From NCBI RefSeq assembly GCF_900155985.1, contig NZ_FTMA01000001.1, positions 1,932,655-1,996,654 on the forward strand: 64,000 bases of DNA. The letters are read 5' to 3'. A program made the position numbers and the translations under genes. The DNA is from Maribacter ulvicola (GTDB lineage: Bacteria; Bacteroidota; Bacteroidia; Flavobacteriales; Flavobacteriaceae). Below the pieces are notes generated by a model. It had not been told where the DNA came from. It worked only from the letters and a program-made list of their open reading frames with translations, and did no database searches. This document shows positions 27,376 to 35,534 of the stretch, piece after piece (the first letter of the stretch is position 1; the number at the start of each line of letters is the position of its first letter).

Positions 27376-29436
27376 CTAATCTAAGTTTAGCTTTTTGTAG
27401 AATATTGGTTTCTTTAAAATTAACCATTTTGCTTTTAATCCTATTTCTGTAAACTCGAAACCGGCTGCAGTTGCAGAGGCAATGTTGCTATATTTACCAT
27501 ACATATTTAAACTAAAACGCTTAGAAAACTGATGTTGTACAGAGGCTTCTGCTCTAAAAATATTAGTATTTGGGTCATCTTCAACTTTTTGAATACCGGT
27601 AGCGGCACTTGCTATATATGTTGTTTTTTCAGAAATTTTGCCTCGTATATCTGCGAACAGTTCTACCGCTTGGTATTTATCAGGACTAAAATATATGGTA
27701 GGTACTTGATCTTTAAATGTAATATACTGGTAATTAACACCCATTTTTAAAGCAGGTTTTCTAAGTACATTATAATAAAGTGAGGTAAACAATAAATTTC
27801 TTACGTTCGCATCGCTCTGTTGGGTGTGCATTAATTGTGTATACCAACCAAAATTGACATTGGTCCCTAAATTATAATTTAATCCGTAGTGGTTTTGTAC
27901 TATTTCACGTTCGATCAATTCTGCATTAAAACTTTGTACTTCTCTTTGGTATCCTAATGTCAGATTCTGAAGCTTAAATGGTTGCAAATCTAATTTTAGA
28001 TCAAGAACCGGTTGTGTATAAGCTTCATCTAAAAATCTTGAGTTGTTTAAACCAAGAACCGATTTTAAAACCGTTTTTGGAAATAGTTTATATTGTAAAC
28101 CAACTAAGGCTACATGAGAAGTTGCTTTATTGTTGGTGACCGTATTTTCCGTAGACCTAAAGAAATAAGAAATGGTAGTTCTAAATTTGGTGGAGAAAGG
28201 CAGGTCTACAGTAGTATTTGTAAAAAAGGCTGTATTGTTACCATTATCAAATGTATAGGCAGCATGCTCTTCAATTGTTGGGGTATGCATCAAGTTTAGC
28301 TTCTCAATAAATCCTTTCGCATCCTTTTGGTTTTCATAATATTTAAGCGTTTGGTTCGCCATGTTGTATGCAGGTATAATTTTGTCAGAAGCAAATAAGG
28401 CATTGGCCTTACCAAGGTTACCATCAAATGATGCACTGTCATTTTCTAATATTCTATCATAATTTTCTACACTGGATTTTGCATCACCAGTATATAGCCC
28501 CAAAGTGGCTTTTAAGGCTAAAATCCAGTTTTTGTTAGGGTAATGAATTTCTAGACTGTCAATTTTTTTCTTGGCAGAAATAAACTTTCTATTCCAGATC
28601 AAGGCTTGAACATAACGGGCATACGTATTTTCAGTAAGTGGTACATCATCAATTTTATCAACGCTTACTATAGCACTTTTAGAGATGATAAGGGCATCTT
28701 TATCGTTTTCATCTATATGTTCTGCCAATGCAATACCGTTCAGTGCCGTAATAGAATCTTTAGCGGTAGTTGCATATCTTTTATACACACTTTTTGCCTT
28801 GTCAGCCTGTTTAATTATCAGGTAGAGGTTTGCTAGGTTAATGAGTACATCCTTGTCATCTGGGAAATCTTTAAAAATCTTTTTTAGAGTTTGTTCTCCC
28901 TTTCCATACTGTTGCTTATTTACAAAAGCATTTGCATAACCTAATCGCATGAATTTTCTAGAGACCTTGGCACTTTGGTTTTCTGGTTGCAGTGCTATTG
29001 CTTTTTCAACCCAACTTAAAGCCAATTTATATTCTTTTAGGTTGCTTAAGGTATTTGCGTACCCTAATAGTGCCCCAAATTTTTCAGGATATTTTTCAAC
29101 TAAATCTGCATACAAGGGCTTGGCTTGTTCATATTCTTTTGCCCATAAGTAAGATTCGTTGTAATTGATAAGAATTTCAAAATCACCTGGGTAATCTTTT
29201 AAAAGATCGGAAAATAAATCAGTAGCTTTTTGTGGTTCTCCACTTAACCCAACGGCACGCGCATAACAGAGTAATGCTGTTTTATTGTTAGGATTGAATT
29301 TTAGGTATTCTTCAAAAAAAAGTTCTGCTTCTTGAAAGTTACCTTTTTCTAATAAACCAAAGCCCTTGGTCATATCTGATTGTGCTCTTAATAGCGAAGA
29401 GGTAAAAAAAATAAGGAATACTACTTTACGAATCAT
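27376..29436 (-). CDS. TPR/outer-membrane beta-barrel protein, probable glycan export
   Basis: A 686-residue secreted protein: signal peptide (about residues 1-18, VVFLIFFTSSLLRAQ), a long tetratricopeptide superhelix (about 20-390, repeats such as GNFQEAELFFEEYLKFNPNN) and a C-terminal region (about 400-686) of alternating beta strands ending in a hydrophobic strand, typical of a YaiO/PgaA-like barrel. TPR-plus-barrel proteins such as BcsC, PgaA and PelB export exopolysaccharides, and the neighbouring genes are glycosyltransferases, a flippase and a glycosidase. The export role is inferred from architecture and context. A weak LytTR-type site about 375 bases upstream points toward it. Confidence 0.8.
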   Translation of the reverse strand: MIRKVVFLIFFTSSLLRAQSDMTKGFGLLEKGNFQEAELFFEEYLKFNPNNKTALLCYARAVGLSGEPQKATDLFSDLLKDYPGDFEILINYNESYLWAKEYEQAKPLYADLVEKYPEKFGALLGYANTLSNLKEYKLALSWVEKAIALQPENQSAKVSRKFMRLGYANAFVNKQQYGKGEQTLKKIFKDFPDDKDVLINLANLYLIIKQADKAKSVYKRYATTAKDSITALNGIALAEHIDENDKDALIISKSAIVSVDKIDDVPLTENTYARYVQALIWNRKFISAKKKIDSLEIHYPNKNWILALKATLGLYTGDAKSSVENYDRILENDSASFDGNLGKANALFASDKIIPAYNMANQTLKYYENQKDAKGFIEKLNLMHTPTIEEHAAYTFDNGNNTAFFTNTTVDLPFSTKFRTTISYFFRSTENTVTNNKATSHVALVGLQYKLFPKTVLKSVLGLNNSRFLDEAYTQPVLDLKLDLQPFKLQNLTLGYQREVQSFNAELIEREIVQNHYGLNYNLGTNVNFGWYTQLMHTQQSDANVRNLLFTSLYYNVLRKPALKMGVNYQYITFKDQVPTIYFSPDKYQAVELFADIRGKISEKTTYIASAATGIQKVEDDPNTNIFRAEASVQHQFSKRFSLNMYGKYSNIASATAAGFEFTEIGLKAKWLILKKPIFYKKLNLD

Positions 29437-29746
29437 TTAAAGTGAGATTAATACTACAAATACCTAACGGTAATTATTAAGATTTATTTGTCTAGATTAA
29501 TATTGTAAAAATAAAATACCACCTACCATTATGGAATTGGGATAATTGCCTATCATAAAATATAACGCTATAGTCACTAAAAACCTTTAAAATATCCGTG
29601 GTTTAAATAGGAATTTAATGCTGACCAAGTAAAAGTTTGTATGTGGAAAATACTAGAATGACAGCAATTAAATTTGTGTTGTATTAAGTTTTTCAGAAAA
29701 GATATTTATAAATGCGTATTGGTCGTTGTCAGGGGTAATGAACTCT

Positions 29747-29817
29747 CAAATTTTGTTGGAAGTGGATTTCTGTTGGACGTAATATATGGTAAGGTTGCCT
29801 TATAGTATACGAATAGT
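29747..29817 (-). promoter_or_regulatory. Weak LytTR-type promoter facing the TPR/barrel gene
   Basis: On the minus strand ACTATTCGTATA (ending at 29806) matches ten of twelve bases of the core ACCATTCGTCTA. AAAATTTG at 29754-29747 starts exactly 60 bp after the ATTCG start, the same distance as in the two stronger sites. The second half-repeat is poor, so this is tentative. Confidence 0.35.
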
Positions 29818-30128
29818 ACTCATATTTTTTAAGAGACCGTTTACATGGCATTGACAGGCTTTACTGGAATATCTAGATTTAAATGATGTAACGCTTGCGT
29901 GGATATCTATAAAAAATACAATTCAATGTTTTTAAGGCTTGTCGCAAGGATGTTTATTCATATTATGTAAACAAAACAAAGTCTCTTATTACTTTACTAT
30001 TAGAGAAGTCTTATTTGTAAGGATTTTAAATCTTGATGTTTTTTCTGTATATAATATTCTTTTGCAAAGTGTAAGTGTTTGATATATTGAAGTATAGGTA
30101 CGCTGTAAAGATTTAACCAGTCATCTCT

Positions 30129-30163
30129 ACCATTCGTCTATAGTAAGGTTGCATCCACCTAAA
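30129..30163 (+). promoter_or_regulatory. Candidate LytTR operator of the glycan genes
   Basis: ACCATTCGTCTA is identical to the repeat at 18576. A degenerate second copy (ATCCACCTAAA, seven of eleven matches) begins at 30153, exactly 21 bp after the first. A TAGATATTTG -7 element at 30190-30199 is at the same 60-bp distance as in the signalling operon promoter. Confidence 0.6.
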
Positions 30164-30189
30164 ATCGTTCCAAAAAAATTCTTATTAAA

Positions 30190-30199
30190 TAGATATTTG
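30190..30199 (+). promoter_or_regulatory. -7 element before the first GT4 gene
   Basis: TAGATATTTG is nine of ten bases identical to TAGACATTTG at 18637, and is 37 bases before the ATG at 30236. Confidence 0.45.
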
Positions 30200-30235
30200 T
30201 TTCATAATCAACCAGTTTGCATTAAAACTTAACCT

Positions 30236-31465
30236 ATGAGACTTGCCATTGTAACTGCCTATCCGCCCAGTAAAGTAACCTTGAGCGAATACGGATATCA
30301 CTTAGTAAAACATTTTAGACTTCAAAAAGAGGTGACAGAAATAATAGTGATTGCCGATAAAACAGAAGGAAAAAAAGATCTTATTTTTAATGAAGATGGA
30401 TGTAAGATTACCGTAAAAGAATGTTGGAACTTTAATGATTATGGGAATCTATTTAAAATTAATAAGGTGATATCGGCTACTAAACCAGTTGCTGTGCTTT
30501 TTAACCTACAGTTTTTAAAGTTCGGTGATAAGAAAATACCTGCTGCACTTGGTTTAATATTACCCTTCCTGTGTAAAATGAAAGGGATACCCACTATTTC
30601 AATATTGCACAACAAATTTGAGCAAGTCTATTTCGAGAATGCAGGAATAACTTCTAATACAATAATAAAGAAAGTATACAAATGGGTTGGTAATGTGCTT
30701 ACAAGATTTGTATTGGCTTCAGATGTAGTTGCAGTACCCATTAGTAAGTATAAAACCATACTAGAAAATAAATATCAGTCTAGAAATGTGGCTTTAATTC
30801 CGCACGGTTCTTTTGAAATCCTGCAAGACCCTAATTATGATTTACCTGTAGGAGCAAAAAAGGTTATGGCTTTTGGCAAGTTTGGCAGCTATAAAAAAGT
30901 AGAGGTTATGGTAGAGGCAATAGAGCTAATTAGAGCACGAACTAATGAAAATATAGAAATTGTAATTGCAGGTACAGATAGTCCAAATACTCCAGGATAC
31001 TTAGATCGTATGAAAAAGAAATATGCGCATGTAGATCAACTATGTTTTACAGGTAATGTAGCTGAAGAAGATGTACCGGTTGTATTTGGTAATAGCGCAG
31101 TTGTGGTTTTTCCGTATACCTCAACTACCGGTAGTTTTGGTGTATTGCGTCAGGCAGTTAGTTACGGTAAGGCAGTTGTGTTGCCAGCGTTGGAAGATTT
31201 AAGAATTTTGGTTAATGAAGAAGGCTATAAGGGTGAGTTCTTTAAGCCCGAAAGTGCAGCATCTTTAGCAGATGCTATTGAGAGTGTTTTGTTGCATGAC
31301 TCGTATAGATTATACTTGGCAAAAGCTAATTATAGAGCAGCTTCTTCATTACCAATGTCAGCTATTACAAATAGGTATATAGAATATTTTAAAGCATTAC
31401 AAATAGCAAAGCATAAAGGTTTTAAGTTAGATGTGCCTTTAATAGAAAAAGAATTAATTGCATAA
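30236..31465 (+). CDS. Glycosyltransferase family 4 (copy 1)
   Basis: A 409-residue GT-B fold cytoplasmic glycosyltransferase. The N terminus RLAIVTAYPPSKVTLSEYGY is a typical GT4 acceptor-domain start, and the C-terminal donor domain includes VMAFGKFGSYKKVE and IEIVIAGTDSPN. The usual EX7E donor motif is absent: the equivalent segment is YTSTTGSFGVLRQA, with Thr and Gln at the Glu positions. It is collinear over its full 409 residues with a second copy at 34239. First gene of the right-hand glycan genes, followed by a terminator at 31489. Acceptor and sugar unknown. Confidence 0.88.
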   Translation: MRLAIVTAYPPSKVTLSEYGYHLVKHFRLQKEVTEIIVIADKTEGKKDLIFNEDGCKITVKECWNFNDYGNLFKINKVISATKPVAVLFNLQFLKFGDKKIPAALGLILPFLCKMKGIPTISILHNKFEQVYFENAGITSNTIIKKVYKWVGNVLTRFVLASDVVAVPISKYKTILENKYQSRNVALIPHGSFEILQDPNYDLPVGAKKVMAFGKFGSYKKVEVMVEAIELIRARTNENIEIVIAGTDSPNTPGYLDRMKKKYAHVDQLCFTGNVAEEDVPVVFGNSAVVVFPYTSTTGSFGVLRQAVSYGKAVVLPALEDLRILVNEEGYKGEFFKPESAASLADAIESVLLHDSYRLYLAKANYRAASSLPMSAITNRYIEYFKALQIAKHKGFKLDVPLIEKELIA

Positions 31466-31488
31466 ATTATTTGGTTGGGTTTAGTGAC

Positions 31489-31521
31489 AAAAGGGGTAGT
31501 GTGGTTAGCTGCTCCTTTTTT
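31489..31521 (+). terminator. Terminator after GT4 copy 1
   Basis: AAAGGGGTAG pairs with CTGCTCCTTT (two G-T pairs, nine-base loop), followed by a T run, 24 bases after the stop. Confidence 0.75.
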
Positions 31522-31741
31522 ATCTTCTTAAAAAAATATTTTAAACATACTACTAAATTGTAGCAGGGACCTTTTTTGAAATTCTTATTAATATTTACGA
31601 TGATGAAGTAGTGATTTTAGTTAGTTATCAGTAGGTTATAATGCTCATCTGTTCTAACAATTTTTTATTTTTTTTCATAAAAACTACAATTTTTGAGTAA
31701 TACTGCGTTATATGTAAGTTAAATCTTACTTAAATACAACC

Positions 31742-32881
31742 ATGAAAATACTAACTATAGATGACCAACAACTTATTTTATTGTCTGTTGAAAAACGACT
31801 TACCGAACTAGGTTATGACGTTAAGACCGCTGATTCAGGTCAAAAAGGAATAGATTTATATGACTCTTTTAAGCCAGATTTAGTACTAGTTGATATCAAT
31901 ATGCCAGATATGTCTGGTTTAGAAGTTGTAAAACATATAAAGAACGGAAGAAGAAATTCTACCCCGGTTTTAGTAATGTCCGGTAATACGGAAGAAGGTA
32001 TTATTATGGACGGTTTTACTTTGGGTATTGATGATTATATGAAAAAACCAGTGAGTTTATCTGAAATGTCAGCCCGTATTAAAAGACTTATTGGTGCCCC
32101 TGTTATTGAAATGAATGCTGAGGTTTCAAGTACAGGAAGAATGTTGCAAAAAAATTGCGTTGGGGTTGTTATCCCTTGTTATAATGAAGAAGAACGCCTT
32201 TTGGGTAAAGAGTTTAGAGATTTTGCACATAGTAATCTGGGTTATCATCTTTGTTTTGTGAACGATGGTAGTACAGATAAAACTTTAGAGGTTTTAGAAG
32301 AATTAAAAAAAGGTAATGAAAGCAATATAAGTATTTACGATTGTGAAAAAAATGGTGGTAAAGCTGAAGCGGTACGCTTAGGAATGCTGCATATGGCAAA
32401 AGATCCGCAATTAGATTATATAGGCTTTTTAGATGCCGATCTTTCCACAGATTTCAGAGATTTTGATGATTTAGTGGAAACACTGGATAAGTCTGATTTT
32501 AAAATTGTTAGTGGTTCTAGAATGAGTAGAATGGGGGCAGATATCACTAAAGAATCTGCACGTAAAATAATAAGTATGACCATTAATTTGATTATACGAA
32601 CCATTTTAAGAATGCCATTTAATGATACTCAATGTGGTGCCAAAGTTATGGATCGCTCTGTGGTAGCTTTAATGTTTACCAAACCATTTATAACCAAGTG
32701 GTTGTTTGATGTTGAGATGTTTATACGAATGAGAAAATACTACGGTAAAAAAGAAGCCATTAAACTTATCTGTGAACAGCCACTTAAAAGATGGATTCAT
32801 GCAGATGGCTCTAAACTATCAATGAAAGACTCTGTTAAAATTGTTGGTCAACTCGCTAAGATTGCGGTTGTATACAGATAA
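31742..32881 (+). CDS. Receiver domain fused to a polyprenyl-phosphate glycosyltransferase
   Basis: A 379-residue fusion. Residues 1-115 form a complete receiver: acidic pair Asp7/Asp8, phospho-acceptor Asp51 in LVDINMP, Ser80 and Lys102 of KKP. Residues from about 138 form a GT2 domain of the DPM1/ALG5 type: GVVIPCYNEEERL, VNDGSTDKT, and the DxD motif Asp231-Ala-Asp233 in GFLDADLSTD. The C terminus (SMKDSVKIVGQLAKI) matches the ALG5-like group, with no clear membrane segments. It probably makes a polyprenyl-phosphate sugar for the GT-C enzyme at 38306. A glycosyltransferase as receiver output is unusual and implies phosphorylation-controlled synthesis. It precedes the flippase gene by 34 bases. 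Confidence 0.9.
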   Translation: MKILTIDDQQLILLSVEKRLTELGYDVKTADSGQKGIDLYDSFKPDLVLVDINMPDMSGLEVVKHIKNGRRNSTPVLVMSGNTEEGIIMDGFTLGIDDYMKKPVSLSEMSARIKRLIGAPVIEMNAEVSSTGRMLQKNCVGVVIPCYNEEERLLGKEFRDFAHSNLGYHLCFVNDGSTDKTLEVLEELKKGNESNISIYDCEKNGGKAEAVRLGMLHMAKDPQLDYIGFLDADLSTDFRDFDDLVETLDKSDFKIVSGSRMSRMGADITKESARKIISMTINLIIRTILRMPFNDTQCGAKVMDRSVVALMFTKPFITKWLFDVEMFIRMRKYYGKKEAIKLICEQPLKRWIHADGSKLSMKDSVKIVGQLAKIAVVYR

Positions 32882-32915
32882 TTATACTCAATAATCCAAA
32901 GAACCACCCTATTAA

Positions 32916-34172
32916 ATGTCAGCAATAAAATTAGCTTTAAAGCGAATCTCCCCTAAACAGTTGTTTATGGGTAGCGCATTGCTTGTAAACGGCGGAAATT
33001 ATCTTTACAACCTCTTATTAGGTAGGTCGTTAGGTCCTGAAGCCTTTGCAGATGCTGCATTATTGGTCACTTTACTGTTAGTACTTTCTTTTGTTGGTAT
33101 GACATTTCAATTGGCGACTACAAAATTTGCGGTGCTATTTACAGATTATACGTGGGTTGTATTTAAGAATACCATGTATAGATATGCTTTGGCATTCGGT
33201 GTATTTACGGGTATTCTGGTACTCATTTTCTCTAAGAATCTTCAAGAATTGTTCAATACGCAGAATCATTATATGTTCATGATTTTTGCGGTAGCTATAC
33301 CCTTGTACTTTGTTATGAGTGTAAATAGAGGAAGATTTCAAGGAGGTCATGATTTTGGAAAATTGGCGGGTACCTACCAAACAGAAATGTGGAGCAGGTT
33401 GTTGTTTACCTTTGCCTTGTTGCTATTGGTACCTTTTGAATCTAGTATTTTAATTGCCACAGGTATCGCCCTTTCTTTTGTATTCGGACTATTTCCATCA
33501 GATTTTAAAGGTATTCAACTATTTAGTAAGGATAAATTAGCTGCGGTAGATTTAAAACAAGTTTGGATTTTCATAGGTCTCACGGCTGGTTATGAACTTA
33601 CCCAGATTATAATAAATAATAGCGATATATTATTGGTCAAGCACTATTTTGATGATAAACAAGCTGGCTTGTATTCTTCATTGGCATTGATCGGTAGGGT
33701 GGTGTACTTTGTGGCTTGGATGTTTGTAATGCTATTAATGCCAACAGTCATTCAAAAACAAAAAGATGGTGAGCCAACGGCTCCGGTGCTGTTTAAGTAC
33801 GTATTCTTTATTGGTGGGCTATCTACCTTTATCGTATTTGTGTGCTTCTTATTTCCAAATTTAATAATCACCTTAATGTTCGGTGACGCTTATTTATCTA
33901 TTGCACATTTACTGTGGAAGTATGCCTTGGCGACTTCATTGTTCGCGGTATCAAATATTTTCGCTTATTACTTTTTATCGTTAAATCAATATTCGCCCGT
34001 AATATTATCCGGATTGTTAGGCTTCTCTCAAGTTGCTTTAATCATGCTATATCATGACAATCTAGAGATGGTAGTTCATATGCAAATCATAGCTATGATC
34101 ATATTACTGGTAGCTCAACTACTATTTTTCATCATCAAGAACAAAGCGGATTCAAAAGTCACTGATACATAA
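32916..34172 (+). CDS. Oligosaccharide flippase-like membrane protein (MATE/MOP type)
   Basis: A 418-residue integral membrane protein with about 12 hydrophobic segments and the polysaccharide-biosynthesis (Wzx/PelG-like) start ALLVNGGNYLYNLLLGRSLGPEAF. It presumably moves lipid-linked glycan or assists export across the inner membrane. It is co-transcribed with the receiver-GT2 fusion and followed 66 bases later by the second GT4 copy. The substrate is not determinable from sequence. Confidence 0.85.
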   Translation: MSAIKLALKRISPKQLFMGSALLVNGGNYLYNLLLGRSLGPEAFADAALLVTLLLVLSFVGMTFQLATTKFAVLFTDYTWVVFKNTMYRYALAFGVFTGILVLIFSKNLQELFNTQNHYMFMIFAVAIPLYFVMSVNRGRFQGGHDFGKLAGTYQTEMWSRLLFTFALLLLVPFESSILIATGIALSFVFGLFPSDFKGIQLFSKDKLAAVDLKQVWIFIGLTAGYELTQIIINNSDILLVKHYFDDKQAGLYSSLALIGRVVYFVAWMFVMLLMPTVIQKQKDGEPTAPVLFKYVFFIGGLSTFIVFVCFLFPNLIITLMFGDAYLSIAHLLWKYALATSLFAVSNIFAYYFLSLNQYSPVILSGLLGFSQVALIMLYHDNLEMVVHMQIIAMIILLVAQLLFFIIKNKADSKVTDT

Positions 34173-34238
34173 AATAAAAATCAATGCAGTGGTCCTGCAA
34201 ATAAAAAAAATAGTTCTGTTTAATAAAATATAAATCAA

Positions 34239-35468
34239 ATGAAATTAGCCATTGTAACCGCATACCCACCTAGTAAAGTAACCTTAACAGAATATGGTTA
34301 TTATTTGGTAAAACATTTTAGGCTTCAAGAAGAAGTAACAGAATTAATATTGATCACTGATAGAACAGACGGTCCTAAAGATTTAAATTTTAAAGGCGAA
34401 GGCTGTAAGATTACGGTGAAAGAATGTTGGAGCTTTAATAGTTATAGCAATATTTTTAGCATTAGTAAAACCATATCTAAGGTGAAACCAGATGCGGTTT
34501 TGTTTAATCTTCAGTTTTTAAAATTCGGAGATAAAAAAATACCGGCAGCAATGGGCTTAATGCTTCCGTTTATTTGTAAAACAAAAGGAATACCAACTAT
34601 TTCATTATTACATAATATTCTGGAGCAGGTTGATTTAGAAAATGCAGGTTTTACCAATAATAAGGTATTACAAAGTATTTATAATTTTATTGGAACCACG
34701 TTGACAAAATTTGTTTTAGCTTCAGATATTCTTGCAGTTACTATTAGCAAATATGTAACTACGTTAGAGAAGAAGTATAAGGTGAAGAATGTTGCGTTGA
34801 TTCCGCATGGGGCTTTTGAAACTCCACCAGAACCAGATTTTAAACTTCCGGAAGGTCCTAAACAAATAATGGCTTTTGGTAAGTTTGGCACCTATAAAAA
34901 GGTTGAAATTCTTATAGAGGCCGTAGAAGAAATTAGAGCCCGTACCAATGAAGATATTGAAATTGTCATTGCCGGGACAGATAGCCCCAACACACCGGGG
35001 TATTTAGAAGAAATGAAGCAGAAGTATAGCCATGTACCTCAAATAAGATATACTGGTTATGTAGCTGAAGAAGATGTGCCAAAAATATTTGGTGATAGTG
35101 CGGTTACTGTATTTCCATATACATCTACTACGGGTAGTTCTGGTGTATTGCACCAAGCAGGTAGTTATGGTAATGCCGTTGCTTTACCGGATTTAGGAGA
35201 CTTAAGTGTATTGGTAAAAGAAGAAGGGTATGTGGGCGAGTTTTTTGATGCTCACGATACTTCATCTCTAGCAAACGCAATAGAAAAAATTATTACCGAT
35301 GATTCTTACCGAATTCATTTGGCCAAACAAAATTATAAAGCAGCTTGTTCATTACCAATGTCCGCTATTACACAGATGTATATAGATTACTTTAAAGCTA
35401 TACAGAAATCTAAAAAAACAGGTTTCAATATTGATATATCAACTATGGAGAAGAAATTGGTTCATTAA
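34239..35468 (+). CDS. Glycosyltransferase family 4 (copy 2)
   Basis: A 409-residue GT4 paralogue of the protein at 30236, the same length with no evident insertions or deletions. Long identical stretches include LAIVTAYPPSKVTL, VLFNLQFLKFGDKKIPAA and IEIVIAGTDSPNTPGYL. It again lacks the EX7E glutamates (YTSTTGSSGVLHQA). The two copies flank the receiver-GT2 and flippase genes, which suggests a duplication followed by specialisation for sequential sugar additions. It is followed by a strong terminator. Confidence 0.88.
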   Translation: MKLAIVTAYPPSKVTLTEYGYYLVKHFRLQEEVTELILITDRTDGPKDLNFKGEGCKITVKECWSFNSYSNIFSISKTISKVKPDAVLFNLQFLKFGDKKIPAAMGLMLPFICKTKGIPTISLLHNILEQVDLENAGFTNNKVLQSIYNFIGTTLTKFVLASDILAVTISKYVTTLEKKYKVKNVALIPHGAFETPPEPDFKLPEGPKQIMAFGKFGTYKKVEILIEAVEEIRARTNEDIEIVIAGTDSPNTPGYLEEMKQKYSHVPQIRYTGYVAEEDVPKIFGDSAVTVFPYTSTTGSSGVLHQAGSYGNAVALPDLGDLSVLVKEEGYVGEFFDAHDTSSLANAIEKIITDDSYRIHLAKQNYKAACSLPMSAITQMYIDYFKAIQKSKKTGFNIDISTMEKKLVH

Positions 35469-35490
35469 GAATCAATATGGTTAGTATTTG

Positions 35491-35518
35491 AAGGCTGGTG
35501 TGGTAACCAGCCTTTTTT
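35491..35518 (+). terminator. Terminator after GT4 copy 2
   Basis: AAGGCTGGT / ACCAGCCTT, a 9-bp stem with a six-base loop and T run, between convergent genes. Confidence 0.9.
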
Positions 35519-35534
35519 ATACCCATATATTAGC

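Larger units (their letters stand above)
29437..30235. other. 800-base divergent intergenic region
   Basis: No convincing gene on either strand, although it is the longest gap in the window. It contains two oppositely directed candidate LytTR promoter regions: one toward the glycosyltransferase at 30236 and a weaker one toward the TPR/barrel gene. The roughly 300 bases between the left site and the TPR gene would be transcribed as leader and could hold a small RNA; nothing specific is recognisable. Confidence 0.5.

Noticed and set aside
29707..29800. Peptide resembling a trypsin-like protease fragment (NFVGSGFLLD)
   Set aside because: Only about 30 codons, no start, no flanking remains; probably chance, and it overlaps a candidate promoter.
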